From Liolophura sinensis (lineage: Eukaryota; Mollusca; Polyplacophora; Chitonida; Chitonidae), in assembly GCF_032854445.1 (NCBI RefSeq), contig NC_088295.1:7692501-7756500 (forward strand): 64,000 nucleotides of DNA, read 5' to 3'. The notes below the pieces were generated by a model. It was given only the letters and a program-made list of their open reading frames with translations, did no database searches and was not told the DNA's origin. Positions within the stretch are counted from its first letter, which is position 1. Each line of letters starts with the position of its first letter. This document shows positions 1 through 13,397 of the stretch, piece after piece. The translations under genes and the position numbers were made by a program.

Positions 1-1624
1 AATGAAACTTTGTCAAAATACATTACTCAAACAGAGATCCCATTTTGACCAATCAGAACGCTAAGAAGCAGTTTAAATATTTTTGTGTAGTTGACCTTCG
101 AGTACTTCCGAAATTTACTTAATCGGTTATAAATACACGTAGTACTACAACTTACTCGTATGACATCGGCCATGTTTACGCCTAAAAAAATAGTCCTTCA
201 ATAGGTTGCCTGTAATCTGGGTAAAAATTAATAGTTATGAAAAGTGTCTTGAAATGCAGGTTCACATAGATTATCTCCATACAAAATTTTGACGATGTGC
301 TTGAAGGTTATACCGGGATTGAGACTGACTTATCTTCAGCTTGATCAATCGTAGGCTAGTCTACATCCGAACCACTCCGACAGAATCAACGGAAATACAT
401 GTCAAAACTAGATAAATCAGGCTACTTGTATGAAGATGATGGCTTTATTTTCATGTATACTGTTTATCCACTGATAATTGTCAGCATTATAATTGATATT
501 CCATCTACCTAGGCCTGGGCTGAAGCACTCGATGTGTTTTAGCAGTATATAATGGCATTACGAGAAGATAAAAATGGGGAAACAAGTGTACACATGTACC
601 TGTGGAACCTTCTGAGCGAAAGTCGCATCCGGAACGAGGACCTGACTTCTGTGATTACATGTAGTTACCACAAAAGCGTGGCATTAGATGAACAAGCCAC
701 GAGAAGATTTCACTAACACCGTACTGGTTAACCAAAAAAAAAAAAAAAATGTCATTTCACCAAAAATTGTCTTTCTTCACCTTAGTAGACTAAGTTGATC
801 GTAACTATCATGATAACATATACGTATAGCAAGTATTGCGAGAGTAATTATAATCTACTCGCTTAAGGTTGATTTGTTTGAAGAAAGCCCAGTTCAGTAT
901 ATGACTACTGAGGTCTTTTCTGGCTGGGTCTCAGCGAACTTCAACAGATCTGCATACTACTAATCACTCCACAGGGAAACTTTGTTATTTTGAATTCTTG
1001 GATAATAAATGTTTGATAAACCAATAAATGAATGCTTGTATAATATGTAAAAAGTGTCAGATGTTAGTGTATTATTGTCTGTTCATGATGAATATGCAAA
1101 AAGAGTATTTGTCTATGTAGTTTATAGCTTGATTGGTCGAATAAAGAATTGCAACATGACGTTATCTGGCCTTCCTTTGTTTCCATGTTATCTAAAGGCG
1201 TACCAGATATTTAACTTACTCTCGAGATATCATCTGTTTTGCTTTTCATTGCTTAAGTGTCTTCGTATGCCCTCTTTCATGTTCCACAAAGTGCCACTTA
1301 TTTGTTTCCCGTCTTATTTGGTACTCGGTAGCAAATCAGTGAAAAGGTGTGCCCCTCCTATCTACGAGACACAAAAATGAGGTTTATATATCGGCCACTT
1401 ACACGGAAATTGTACATTGCCCACTTTTATGGTTCGAAGACCTTTAATAACAAGAGGCGATCGACGGCGCTTGTAAGGCCGTTTGCTAACTGTACGTTAG
1501 TTGAAGTCCATTTGTTTTAAAATGCCACGAATGATGCACTGCAAGTCTGTGTATCACACTTGGAAAGATTGGATAGTGGCTTACAAAAGATCAGTGAAAG
1601 GTGAAGGGTCGTGGCTATAAACCA
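1..1624. other. No recognised gene
   Basis: AT-rich sequence. The only longer frame (1054-1380, plus) has no recognisable domain and starts at a non-ATG codon; I see nothing else to annotate. Confidence 0.6.
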
Positions 1625-1850
1625 GAGTCCTGGTCCCCACTGGCGGACTAAGCATCCCCGAGGCCTGGTCCCTGCTTCTGGACTAAGCATCCTCAAGGCC
1701 TGGCGGACTAAGTTTCCTCGAGGCCTGGTCCCCGCTGGTGGACTCCTCGGGGCCTGGTCTGTGCTGGTGGACTAAGCTTCAAGAAGGCGTGGTCTCTGCC
1801 TGTGGACTAAGCTTCCCCGAGGCCGGTCCCTGCTGGTTGACTACGCAACC
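1625..1850. repeat. GC-rich minisatellite, about 40-bp unit, 5-6 diverged copies
   Basis: A recurring GAGGCCTGGTCCC, GCTGGTGGACTAAGC, TTCCCC pattern with indels between units. It is more GC-rich than its surroundings and not within a recognised gene. Confidence 0.88.
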
Positions 1851-2057
1851 CTGTTTTCTGGTCCCTTTGCATTGGTTTTTGAGTGCTTGAGTGACCATTC
1901 AGCGTTTTGAGTAATTCTAGACCTGTGACGTCTAATAAATTGCAATTAACATCACTGCAATTGTTAACCTAATTCTGCTGAAGCCATTGCAATAGAGAAT
2001 ATACGGGTGCTAAGTTTGAAGGGTATGAACATGAACAGGAGGGATAAATCCCTGACT

Positions 2058-2110
2058 AAAGTGAAATATTCTTGAGTATGGCGTAAAACACAAATCATAC
2101 AACTAAATAA
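2058..2110 (+). mobile_element. SINE tail fragment
   Basis: Only the 3' tail remains: AAGTGAAATATTCTTGAGTA, TGGCGTAAAACAC, then AACTAAATAAATG. Confidence 0.65.
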
Positions 2111-5100
2111 ATGACAGGTAAATTCACAGAAGGCCGGATTTCACCGGTTACGTGTGACCATTTGTCAGCTGTCAACTCTGTCTGGTCTCTTCCATTCATA
2201 AACATGGCCTCTACAATGTATATTAAGCGAACATTCTGTGGTAACGCGTTAAACACGAATAAAATAACAAAAAATCAAATTATATGTTCCCTTGATAATG
2301 CCATACAATCAACGTCATACAATCATTGAACATTACGCTAAAATGTTTTAATGTTCAAAATGTTTTATTTGCTTCAGTGCACTTGCATGGATCTGCTTTC
2401 CCTTTAACTCCGTGCCGGTAGAGTAAATGATCGGCTGTTTGAGTGTTCAGTGGTAACATCTCCGGGTAGGCTTCATCCGGGTTGTTGTTTTTAACTTACT
2501 GTTTTTTTTTTATACTGTGTTGGCATTTGGTCTACTCTACGTTTGGCCAAGGGTAAGATATGCTTGACCCGTGGTCTCAAATACAGAATATATTCGGAAA
2601 TCTCTATTCGGCAGTCACTGAATCCGAATGAGTGCGGTTATTGAGTCAGACTGAGTATCAACTCTTTTCTTGAATCACAATTTGGGGAGTGAAGGGATGA
2701 GGTTAGATCCAAGCGGCCGAACGTATTCTGCAATCGATAACAGACATACAAGCGGTCCATACAGGAATTGAAAATAAATGAAACAAACAAGGACCGTGAA
2801 AGAATTAGATGAAAAAGAAAGTGCGGAAAATGTTTAATCTTATAAACGAAACTGTCAGCCGAGACCCTCAAGTGAAATCCGCAGTCGCCTGACCTTCATG
2901 TAAAATTATTCACACGCTATTCCCGTACTCTGCCAGGTCACGCACACGGAGGTAATCTACCAGGAAGCAATATTCAATGCTTGCTGAAAGGGAAAGAGGA
3001 CTTTAGGGATTACTGTGCGAAACAGTGGCACCAGGAAATCCGATGAGAGGTTGTGTCACAGGCAGGGAGACCGTGGCCATGGTAGGCGTCAAGACCACCA
3101 GCTCCCCTGAGATGACCCTCAGCTTCCCCGATCAATATTCGCGCTATTGTAGGCCCTCATTTGTATACAAATGGATACGTTGTAATCGAATGTCTTTTCC
3201 ACTTGGGCGATTCCTCCGATCTACCCCAACAGCACCTTTATCAACAATCATTCATTTTTATCGGAGAGAAAATGTAATTGTACGCGGGTATTTCCCTAGC
3301 CAGATCCAACGAGTTTGATTAAGTAAACAACCCCAAACACATGTCAAACCAGTTTACTGACAACCATAAACGTTTGCCACATATACCTTATAATCCACGT
3401 CCATTTCTTATTGATTATTTACAATCGGTATATTTTATGCGCCACAACAATTGCTTAAGAACCGACCATCATTCGCCAAAAAAAGACAAGAATCGCTTTG
3501 CTTCTTTTTGTCTGGTCCAGCTTTACAAACCTATCGATCACATCAAAGTGCTATGATGTTGCGTGATTACAATTTGTAACATTTTGGGCCAGAATCACAC
3601 TGAAGAAGGGAAAGTCAATTTTGCGACGTGTAATGTTTACTTTTGACTTTTTCCATGATGATCGGCATGCTCTTCCATACAATGGGAAAGTGAGCCACAG
3701 CAAAACGAGCAGCTTACTGGAGTTAGGTGCATACGGTGCGTTCTGCGCAATAAATACTGTCTATTTCATTTTAGAAACAAGGTCAGGAGAAGCTGGCGAA
3801 CGCCCCGTCCCACATCAATAATTCAAATGCTTTTTCTTGTGTGCACTTTCATCCATGTGTTCAGGGCAAAGATTAGAAGGAGTCAAGTCTATATTCCACC
3901 TTCAACCTCTACAATAACTTGGAAAGGAATTTGCGAACTGAAACCTCATGCATAGCTGCATATTGTCAATATCTATCAAGTAGGTTTAAAACTAAGTTCA
4001 CCACCAACTGCTTTCCAGATTATCTCCTGAAACAGTGAGGATTGTTTTCATGCACGCACATCTTCACATCATCCCTACAATGGTCACCATGTTTTACGGA
4101 AATGCTATCAAAATTGCAAGAGAATGTGCGTTCATAAGAAAAAAATACAGAAAGACTACGGACAGGTGCACTAGTGGATAGACAGACAAACGGACATGTC
4201 GGTAGTATAGCCAAACCTCTCTGCAAATTCCAAGACCCGTCAATCACTGGATAGTGGTGAAGATAAATACCTTGTAGACGACAAATCCAAGCTCTTCTGG
4301 AGGAAACGTAAGTAGAACTCCAGAGCAAGACACCGCCAGGCAAAAAAGAAGTGTGAATCAAGAAAAAAACAGCGGATAGGAATATGAATTCCCAGCAACT
4401 GTCTCTCCACAAATGGGCTTTAAATGTAGGACTGTACAACACTGACTTATATTGACTTATATTGATTACTGTTATACACAATCTCAATGCGGCCTGTCTG
4501 ACTTTAACAGTGCAATGACGTCATAATAGACTGACAAAAAATTGAAGCTAACAAGTCAACAAATACGTCCTTTATATAAGCCTTCACAGCTCTATCAATA
4601 ACTTTCGACGATGAGTTGTTTCTCTGACACAGAACCTTTCTTTCTGGAATAATCCAGCTTACGTAGTTATGCGTCGAGCTGTTTGAAAAGCTTCCAGTGA
4701 GGTGTCCAAGTGCACATGTGTATCTTAAACTAACCCACACAGCAGCGGCGCGTCAACACAAAGTCACGCTCTCATGCTCTAATTGTAGTTCATGCATACC
4801 GGCATTAATTTACACATACATCTCTCACAAGAATAATTTCCCATATCAAGTACTTGGCGTCATAGGGCAGGATAATTCCATTTACTTAGGCCTGTCTAAT
4901 TTTGATAGTCAGAAATATATCCACAGCGCTACTCCTATGTTAATAGGAAACCAACCAGCAAGATTTTCACAGAATAATAAAAATTTTAGTAGTAGAGTAA
5001 GTAGAATAGTACAAGTATCTGCAAGTTTTCTCAAAAGTGTTAAATAACAGCAGGGTGATGAAATGTGGTGCGATGTTAACCCACTCATGCATAATGTTGC

Positions 5101-7394
5101 TAATTTTCATCGTAATGACAGGACCAGATTGCCTCTTCAGTCTGACTGAGCTTGACGAGCTACATATGTGCACAAATACTTATCAAAACAGTTTGAATCT
5201 TCATGGAAAGATATAGGTAAGCAATCACAATAATGAATAACTGCTTAAACAAAGAGCAAGACAGATCGAGTTTAATACATTCATAAGAAGAAAAACTGAC
5301 TTACATGCTGTTACTTCCAAAATGATGCGTACCATCAAAAACATGATTGTCCCTAAAAATACTAACTCGGTCTTCCCACAGAGTTGCTCGTCGGATAAAA
5401 AAAATACGAAGTTAATTTGAAATTCCTCCCCAATGTTTCTTAGACAGTTAACTCAGAATAAAAGAATCCTTACTTATCGCCAAGCACAAACCCTCTCTCA
5501 ATAACATGATTTCCTCAACACCATTGTTCTTATTCAACACTCAGCGGTGTCATGTCGTGCGTGCTTTCTTGTAATTATAAATCACCGTCACTAGAAAACA
5601 CCCGTATTGCTTTTTTATGAATAAATGCACTGTTGTTCATAAATTTGCATATGTATAAAGCCTTATTTTGTACATAGTACTCAATAACATGTTGCACTTT
5701 GCAGTTGCCAGTTTCCTGAAGATCGAAGGGGTCACTTCTAAAAGCTTGTAAATTTAAATCATGTACATATACATATTTGGCGTATTATTTATAACAAACA
5801 GCGTAAATTTAGAATTTGTCCTAGAATTAAGATGTCGCTTTTAACACAGAAGAAGGTGACATCTCAAAAAACCCATTACATTGCAGCACGACTGGTCAAA
5901 GATGCCCTGTTTCATCAAGTAAACTATGCCTGGTTTACAAGATGATGCCTTTAACGCCTTCGTTCCGCGTTTCTTGTATTTTACCACCAGTACAGCAGTC
6001 TGACCGGTATCTAGCAAGGAGATCTTTATTTCGTTTCACCCAGAACAGTTGGTGCAAAGCCGCCATGTTTTCACGATTAAAACACGGAGTTACAATGCGT
6101 ATCTGTAGTTGCATTTAAACGTGAAAGACGTGCAATTGTTACACACTGTCTTAAAGGATACATGAAAAGGAACTATAGAACAAAGGTTATGTTTCTATGC
6201 CAGATGAAGAAAATTATGGTTGTTAAACAAAATTCAATTTGAGGGTATATTTATACCTGGTAATTGGCCCTCTATATTATTCATATTTTCCATCAACGGT
6301 CGGATTTTTTCAGAAATTACGTGATTGTTGATCTTGCTCGGAACTCGGTAAACACCCCGGAAGTGCCCCGAGCCTGGTGAACCGTTTCGCTACAGTGCGC
6401 GGGAAAGGTGACATGTACGCAGATACTGCATGGCTTCTTCACGCCAGCTTAGCGACCCTTTCACACCCCTACACTCGATCCCATTCTGCTTTCCCCACAC
6501 TCCCGTCTCCATTCGGCCCGCCTCCTTGGGTCTGTCCGCCAAACATTCTTTCAAACGTGAATCATCGTTGATGTCACCGCTGCAAGCTACTTAATTACCG
6601 GACTGACCGCTGGAGCCTATAGAAAACTGTACTTTAAAGCCATTTTTACCCCCGAAAATAAAGTTGAAAAATTTGTTTGTTTATTACACATGATAATCTG
6701 CACATTAAGAAATGAACCAAAGCGTTTCATGTATCTTTTATGGACTGTCAAGATTTATTGCATTGTATCGGGAATATGTGCTGATAGTAGAAAGGTAAAT
6801 TCAGATCTGGCTACAATCAGTAAAATCAGCGCAACAACATGGATCAATAAAATCCGACAAATACTTTTTAAACAAGATTTTTAAAATAGCAATTCCACAA
6901 ACCTTGCATGATGACAAACAGTTATCTCTAAGATGGTATGTATGCCATGTGCGCTATATTTGACCTTTATCTAACAGAAATCATATAGCCTCTGAAGCAA
7001 TGTCCTGAAAAACAAATGTGTCGGCTTTTTCAATAGATAATGGTGTAAACTGACAAACTTCAAGTGAAAATTAGACATGGAGCAGCATTATGGATGGAAG
7101 TGTAATGCTTGTTTCTCTGATATGGAGGAGATATTGTCCTCGTCGTTGGCAAATTCTCGATCTACACAAAATCGACAAGTGCTGATTTTGTCTTCTTACA
7201 TCCACATTCTGTCATCAAGCCTTCGTGTGTGTAGGAAAAGAGTGCTTCAAGATAAAAAAAAACCTGGCAGCCCATGTATAAGGAGACGAGCTAAGAAACG
7301 TCGACATTTACAGTCGGTTTAGTACTTCCTTATAATCTTTTATTCCTCATCTTTTTTTTTTTTTGGAATTTTAAAAATGATACAGTGTGATAAT
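2111..7394. other. No recognised gene
   Basis: Several reading frames of 60-155 codons occur (longest 4487-4020, minus) but none shows a domain, a splice pattern or a link to its neighbours. No tandem repeats or SINEs were seen apart from short simple runs. Confidence 0.55.
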
Positions 7395-7470
7395 GTTGGT
7401 CGCAATCGTGTAAGTGAAATATTCTTGAGTACTGCGTAAAATTTCAGTGAACTAAATAAATAATGATACA
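7395..7470 (+). mobile_element. SINE tail fragment
   Basis: GTTGGTCGCAATCGTGTAAG, TGAAATATTCTTGAGTACTG, CGTAAAAT and AACTAAATAAATAATG: the 3' part of the tRNA-headed SINE. It follows a T run at about 7352. Confidence 0.7.
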
Positions 7471-9451
7471 GTGTATAACTATCATACCACTCCGCCAATA
7501 TCAGACGGCCGATATCAGTGTGCATCTAACTAGGAGGCAATCTCAATACGTATACATTTATGTTTGTCTGTGCTTCGATTTCTCCAAAAGCATTTCATCC
7601 GATCGACTTCAAAATTGCCAGGTGTATTGCTTATGAACTAAGGAAGTACACTGTCTAGTATTGGAAAAATTGCGCGGTGAAAATTATTATAAGCATTGAT
7701 GACGTCACAAATGGTTTAGACGCTCACTCATTTCATCTGGAGAAAGGTACAGTGCAAGAAAACATAATCCCAATTTGGACACGAATTTGGCGCTGTTCGA
7801 TAAATGTGTGGTTGTGATACATGGCTATAACTATCGGGTTAGCACGTGTGGTATCTTCAGTACAGCGCACTTTAGTTAAAGCCAGTTGGAGCGAGTGTAT
7901 GATTATAAGAATGTTTGAAACGTGGTATAGCTCTTATATACCAGCTCAAATAAATTTGGACATAATCCTATGGTAATATAACACTTTATGGACATTTTAT
8001 GGGCATTTATATATACAAGAAACTCAATCATCTCGATTTGATTTAAAAGAAATTGTGGACCAGTGGAGAAACTAACAATGTGGTTTTGAAACAGGCCCTG
8101 GCGGTTGGATTGTTCTAGGGTTTGCGTTTGAAGGTTTATTTATAGCAAGATTAAAATGTATTTTCAGATGGCAATTACTTCATGTTCTCTTGGGTGGTAT
8201 TTGGGATATTAAATGAAAAGATTAGCAACATGGAACTTAACTGTTAAGTATAAGAATGACACTGTATAGAATCCATATAGAACAGAATACTTTTCCCCTA
8301 TTATACAGTGCTCGGACCGTGCGTATCTTGCAGTCTTTCTAGAAATATATTTATAAGTGTGGATCCGATAGGTAGGCCTATATATAGGCTAAGATGAAAA
8401 TTCATGGTATTTATTCATAGAAGAGAACATCGCGATGAATTTTCCAATATTTGTCGGACTTACATTATAATACTCTCGATAGAATGTATCTGTATTCTGT
8501 ATTCATTTTTTTATTAAGTACATGTGGTTACAATTACAAATACTTTCTCATAATCAGCTTAACCAGCTCATTAAGGGAAATGCAGTAAGTCTTCACGAGG
8601 CACACCTAGTCCGGGTTCAACTCCGGACGTGGGCAAGGAATGTGTAGATTCCTTTTGGTCTAGACAGCTGTCTGTAATTGAACTCGCTCTGTGAATATAA
8701 ATCTGTGAGCCACATGTGGAAACCTTCGAGCATTCATTGTTGAGAGATCTTTTCATAGGAAAAAAAGCATACTTTTAAGTTGTGTATATTGATGTGAATA
8801 TATCATATATAAACGTGAATATCGTAAAACAAGTATGCCAAGGTTTTTCACCCTATAAGTTTCTTTTTTCTTCCTTTTCGTCTTCCTTTTTGTGAATTTT
8901 TTTGTAAATTTAGCTCGACGTTTGCATGGCATCGACTATTTCTTGCGTAGTAGATGTTTATGTGTGGCCATAAGGTTACAGGACCGTGTTTTTCGTTTCA
9001 GGTTGATTTTGTGTACTACACACCAAACAATATTAGGGGCAATATCAAGGAAATTACCAAACGGATTGACCAATGGCGAATAGTGCATGATGGCACGAAA
9101 CCACTCCTTCCGCGGAGATACCTGTAATGGTTTAAATAGGTTGCTGCGATTGTAATTAAGAGAGGATCCTTTGCTGAGCCAGGTTTTATCGTGAGACTAT
9201 TAGGATAGTGTGTACCATAGTTCTGAGTGATTACAGCTGCCGTGGCGGTTTTCCCGAGGGTCGGGATAGAAGTCCGCTCTACTCTAACTCATTACAGTGT
9301 CTGGCAGGGTTCATTGTGTTAATCCACTGTCGTTAAAACATCCCTCAACAGACTACATAAGCCTAATAAATATTATAAGATATCACGCTTTCAATTAACC
9401 CGAAATAAGGCCGACAATACCCAACAATATTTTTCCCGCCACCTAACATTT
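7471..9451. other. No recognised gene; possible SINE-like T-arm at about 8605-8630
   Basis: The only suggestive element is GTCCGGGTTCAACTCCGGAC near 8610, which looks like a tRNA T-arm (B box GGTTCAACTCC) and might be a scrap of another tRNA-derived SINE. The rest shows nothing. Confidence 0.5.
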
Positions 9452-10231
9452 TCAGGTGAATTCAACGGCAGATACCGGTAGGCAGAACAGAATAAGAATA
9501 AACACAATTACGATGACCGTTGTACTTATTTGTACCTTCACTTCACAATTGGAATTATTTTTATAGATGCGAAATAATTTGCCATCATGGGACATAATTA
9601 TTTCGAGCTTATCAGTTGCATTCTCAGGTAACTCAAATCCGTAGAATAGGCATATATGACACTTTTTTGTAACGTTTATAGAGGAGCACAAATAACCACA
9701 GGATATAATAATATCAAATGATTTCACACATAAGCTGTCCATAGTTACATATACGACTTAAAAAATAATTACAGGGAAGGATATATCAAATTCCACATCC
9801 AAACCCGAATAATATCGTATACCTATTATGGACTTACCGACATAATATACATCTGATTGTAGATGTTGCGATAATTTTAGGTGTGGCGAAAATGGGGATC
9901 TCCTTCCACGGAAGTATAGGGTGATATAACAGTCCACAGGCTTTATTATATGGTCGACATGCACGTGTTTACCATCCACCACCCATGTAAAAAAACTTCA
10001 AAGTCTAAGAAACCTCTTCATTGGTTGCGGTGTAAATAAATCGTTTATTAATTCTTGGATTGGAAAACTCCAAACTTTCACATTTAACTTTAATGACCAC
10101 TTGTTTTGCTGCCTCTGGAACTGAAAGGGAGAATTAATCGGGTGAGTCACATGGAGGTAGACTGTAAATAGCCAGCCGTCCAGACTTGGAACACAAGTTC
10201 CGATCAGCCGACCACTGCAGATGTGAAGCAA
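9452..10231 (-). pseudogene. Unidentified reading frame of about 260 codons with two internal stops
   Basis: One minus-strand frame runs from 10231 to 9452, broken only by TGA at 10000-9998 and TAA at 9760-9758; about 96% of a 780-base stretch of one frame is open in 25-97 codon pieces. The final part, from ATG at 9742, ends in a hydrophobic run VIVIVFILILFCLPVSAV right before the last stop, resembling a C-terminal membrane anchor, and has several Cys and N-glycosylation-like sites (NVT, NAT, NNS). I do not recognise the family. It could be the decayed end of a membrane protein gene or of a mobile element, or chance in AT-rich DNA. Confidence 0.3.
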
Positions 10232-10261
10232 GAATTAAACTGGCCAGTATAATGTTGTCGG

Positions 10262-10345
10262 TAATTTGTCGGTTGATTTATTGGTATATTACGCCGCAAA
10301 GAATATTTCACTTATAAGACGGCGACCAGCATTATGGTGGAAGGA
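10262..10345 (-). mobile_element. SINE 3' fragment, minus orientation
   Basis: The plus strand reads TTGGTATATTACGCCGC, AAGAATATTTCACTTATAAG, ACGGCGACCAGCATTATGG, the reverse complement of the SINE tail and adjoining body. Confidence 0.75.
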
Positions 10346-10610
10346 AATCCGTGCTCACATCTACACAATGGTCTCGTCGGCTGATTCTCTATTCAGTTCA
10401 AATTACATAGTCCATCTCTACCATGGAAGAAAAAAAAATACACAACAGTGTCAAGGCAGCAGTGATCCAAGAAGAGGCAACTGTTGTGAGACCTTGCTAC
10501 AGGGAAAAATACTAGGGACACTGACTTGCACGATTATCTCCCCTGTTTCTGATCTTCGATTCCACCAAAATCTACCGAGCGAGTAAGTTTAACGGATATT
10601 GTGATAATCA

Positions 10611-10725
10611 AACCGGGCAGTGCCCGGGGGAAACCCACGGTCATCAGACATGTGGCTATCAGGCCTTCTCACTTACGACCGGAAAAGAAGTCAGCATGAG
10701 CCGGACTTGAACTCACAGCGATGAA
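10611..10725 (-). mobile_element. SINE body fragment, minus orientation
   Basis: Reverse complement of the middle of the tRNA-headed SINE: CCGGGCAGTGCCCGGGGGAA, CCCACGGTCATC, then GCATGAGCCGGACTTGAACT with CACAGCG (B box region). It may belong with the tail fragment at 10262-10345 as one disrupted copy. Confidence 0.72.
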
Positions 10726-13136
10726 ATTGGGGAAAGGTTCCAGGGTCGCTGTCCTGTGTTAGCACGTTAACCCCAATATTCTGAACAAGTGCCCTTCACA
10801 TTTCATTTATAATTGAGAGATACTTTACTGAGTGCAAGCAGCCAAACACTCTTTACATCACTTTATTTATCAGGCCTTCAGCCCTTGAGAGTTTTCATAT
10901 TTAACACCTGCATTAGTCGAAATATTTTGGTTAATCCTCTTTGTTCTTACCCACACTTCCACATCCCGGTTTACCCTGAGAGTAATTCCCTCTCATCGAA
11001 AGTGCGGTGCCGTGTCTTGTCTTTCGTCAGTTCACTTTAACTTCAGAAGCCGCATTCCATTGGTCAAAGTGATTTAAAGGACTGTCGCAAGATGACCAGT
11101 AAGCTATCATTATAGTATTTAATGAAGCAACAAGTAAGTAATTAGTGGGCAACATAATCTTAAACTGCAAAGGAGTATTACTCTGTTAGGCATTCACATG
11201 TCATAATCATAGTATAATTAAAGACGTACAACCAGAGCAGCGACGACACTGTAATAGACGGCGTATGGTCACTTATAGCCGGTGAAATTGGCCTTTTGTC
11301 TATTTACCTCAGTTAGAGGTTTATTCTAATTGTTCCTGTTAATGCTTTAATAGTGTTAGTTGCAATTTATTAGAAGGCACCGGTCTAAAATTACTAAAAA
11401 TTCTGTGTTGTCATTACATTTAACATAGAATAACAATAAAACAATGCAAAGTGACTGGGTTTCGATGATGCTTGTTCCACGAGCAGAATCCTGGTTTATG
11501 CATCAATACAATGTAATTAAAGATGTACAGTACAGAGAGTAAACCACACGTAACCAGTGAAATACGGCCTTTTGTCAGTTAACCAAGATACATAGCATTT
11601 TTAGGCGCTGTCATCATCGTGGTGACAATAATATAGCCATACGAATCGGAACCAGACTGTTTTGAGCGAGAAAATCGAGTATATGTGCAGGAAATTGTAT
11701 CCTGCCCGAATGAAACCACCACGCCTCAACACTCACCTGCAGTGGCCTGAATAAACCCATGTCTTCATTTATATATTGGCAGAATACCTGGCCATATATT
11801 TCTCTAATTTGTGGTTTTGAATCATGGTCTTGGTGTTTTTGGTATGAAAGTTCATAAGCTCTCCATTTCAAGGCAGTGAGTTATTTCCTTTAGGCGACTA
11901 AATGTTGACCTTTACTTACTCACCAAATTGCAAACAATATCCTTTCTTACAGCTCGTGCCTGATTGGTTAAAGTTGATAACATGACGGCGATTTCCTCAG
12001 TGTGCCAATGTGTGCTTGCGTGGAATTGCGATATTTCTATTGCGTAACACAATAAAAATGTTTGGACATAATGAACATATTGATCGGAAAGCACAGACAT
12101 TATGCTGACGCGGATAATGCCCATCAGATTTCAGCGTAGATGAAAAAAGTAAAAAGTCTTCACATAATGATTGACGGTATGTTTCTTTGTAGAACTTACC
12201 CCAAAAACGCCCACAAGAATCACAATATTCAAGGAATTTCTCATTCACATTCGTTTGTGAATGATAAGCGTACGAATTCACCCATTAAGCTTTTAGCATT
12301 TCAAGCACAAAAAGGAAGCCTTGAAAAATCGTGAAATAGTATTAAATTTTGGCACAGCTGTAGGGGAGGCAACTCTTAGAGTCAAAATTCCGTGGTAGTT
12401 ACAGTTAATTTTTGGAACGTTTGAACCCATCTACAAGTTTAAACAAGCACAGCGCTGGTGTGGTTGTCTGTTTTAATCATTTTAAGAGATGTATGTTATG
12501 CTGTTTGTTTATGTGATTGGTGTTTTACACCAGTTGGTGTAAACAGTGTATAATGTTAGAAGAATAAATATTGTCATCCGTGCTCCCTGCCTTTTGACAC
12601 TAATAAAACAAACATGCTTAAATTTAATATTCACCTTAATGTTAAATTTGACCATGCCATGTGTCAGTTCATTTATAAATTTTACAGATCCGTCTGCTTT
12701 TAAACGCAACGATAGCTGTATAAATGATACTTTAATGATTGTTTGATTGGTGTCAGTTTGGCTTTGGAGCTGGTTATGAGAGGTCTCTGTCATGAGGGTA
12801 TAAATATTATCGTGTGTATATTACATATACCTGCTTATAGTACGTATATTATACAATAAAAGGTATTATCTGAAGACTATAATACTTCATTTAGGAGTGA
12901 ATAAATTGATGAATCTGGTATCTTGATGAATAACAGCCAAGCCATGAATGACTTTATCGTCTGACGAAAATGTACCCTATAGACAGTATCTGTTGTACAG
13001 TACATGTGCAGGGACACACTGGTGCCAGACGACCAGTGCCATGCGGCTCATGGTATTGATATACATCACAAGTTCCTCATTTAAAACTTCAAGTTCAGGG
13101 ATATTTCCTGAAATATCCTTCTTCCTAGGGGTTTGG
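10726..13136. other. No recognised gene
   Basis: Short frames only (up to about 94 codons), overlapping on both strands without recognisable domains. Confidence 0.55.
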
Positions 13137-13397
13137 GGGCCTCCGTGGCTCAGTTGGTTAGCGCGCCAACGCAGCGTAATGACCCAGGAGTCTCTCACCA
13201 ATGCGGTCGCTGTGAATTCAAGTCCAGCTCATGCTGGCTTACTCTCCGGCCATATGTGGGAAGGTCTGCCAGGAACCTGCGGATGATCGTGGGTTTTCCC
13301 GGGCTCTGCCCGGTTTCCAGCCACCATAATGCTGGCCGCCGTCGTATAAGTGAAATATTCTTGAGTACGGCGTATAACACCCATCAAAAAAAAAATT
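13137..13397 (+). mobile_element. tRNA-headed SINE, near full-length copy
   Basis: The head GGCTCAGTTGGTTAGCGCGC resembles a tRNA A box region, and GAATTCAAGTCC about 60 bases later resembles a B box (GGTTCAANNCC). The body includes CTCATGCTGGCTTACTCTCC and CGTGGGTTTTCCCGG; the tail carries ATAAGTGAAATATTCTTGAG then ACGGCGTATAACACC and an A run. This head-body-tail order is that of a pol III SINE. Open frames on both strands here come from the element. Confidence 0.85.

Noticed and set aside
4020-4487. 155-codon minus-strand frame
   Set aside because: No recognisable domain, no signal or repeat pattern, and its neighbour frame is out of phase; probably chance.
13137-13220. Possible true tRNA gene
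   Set aside because: Only the A- and B-box-like parts fit; I could not pair a full cloverleaf with an acceptor stem, and the sequence continues into a SINE body.
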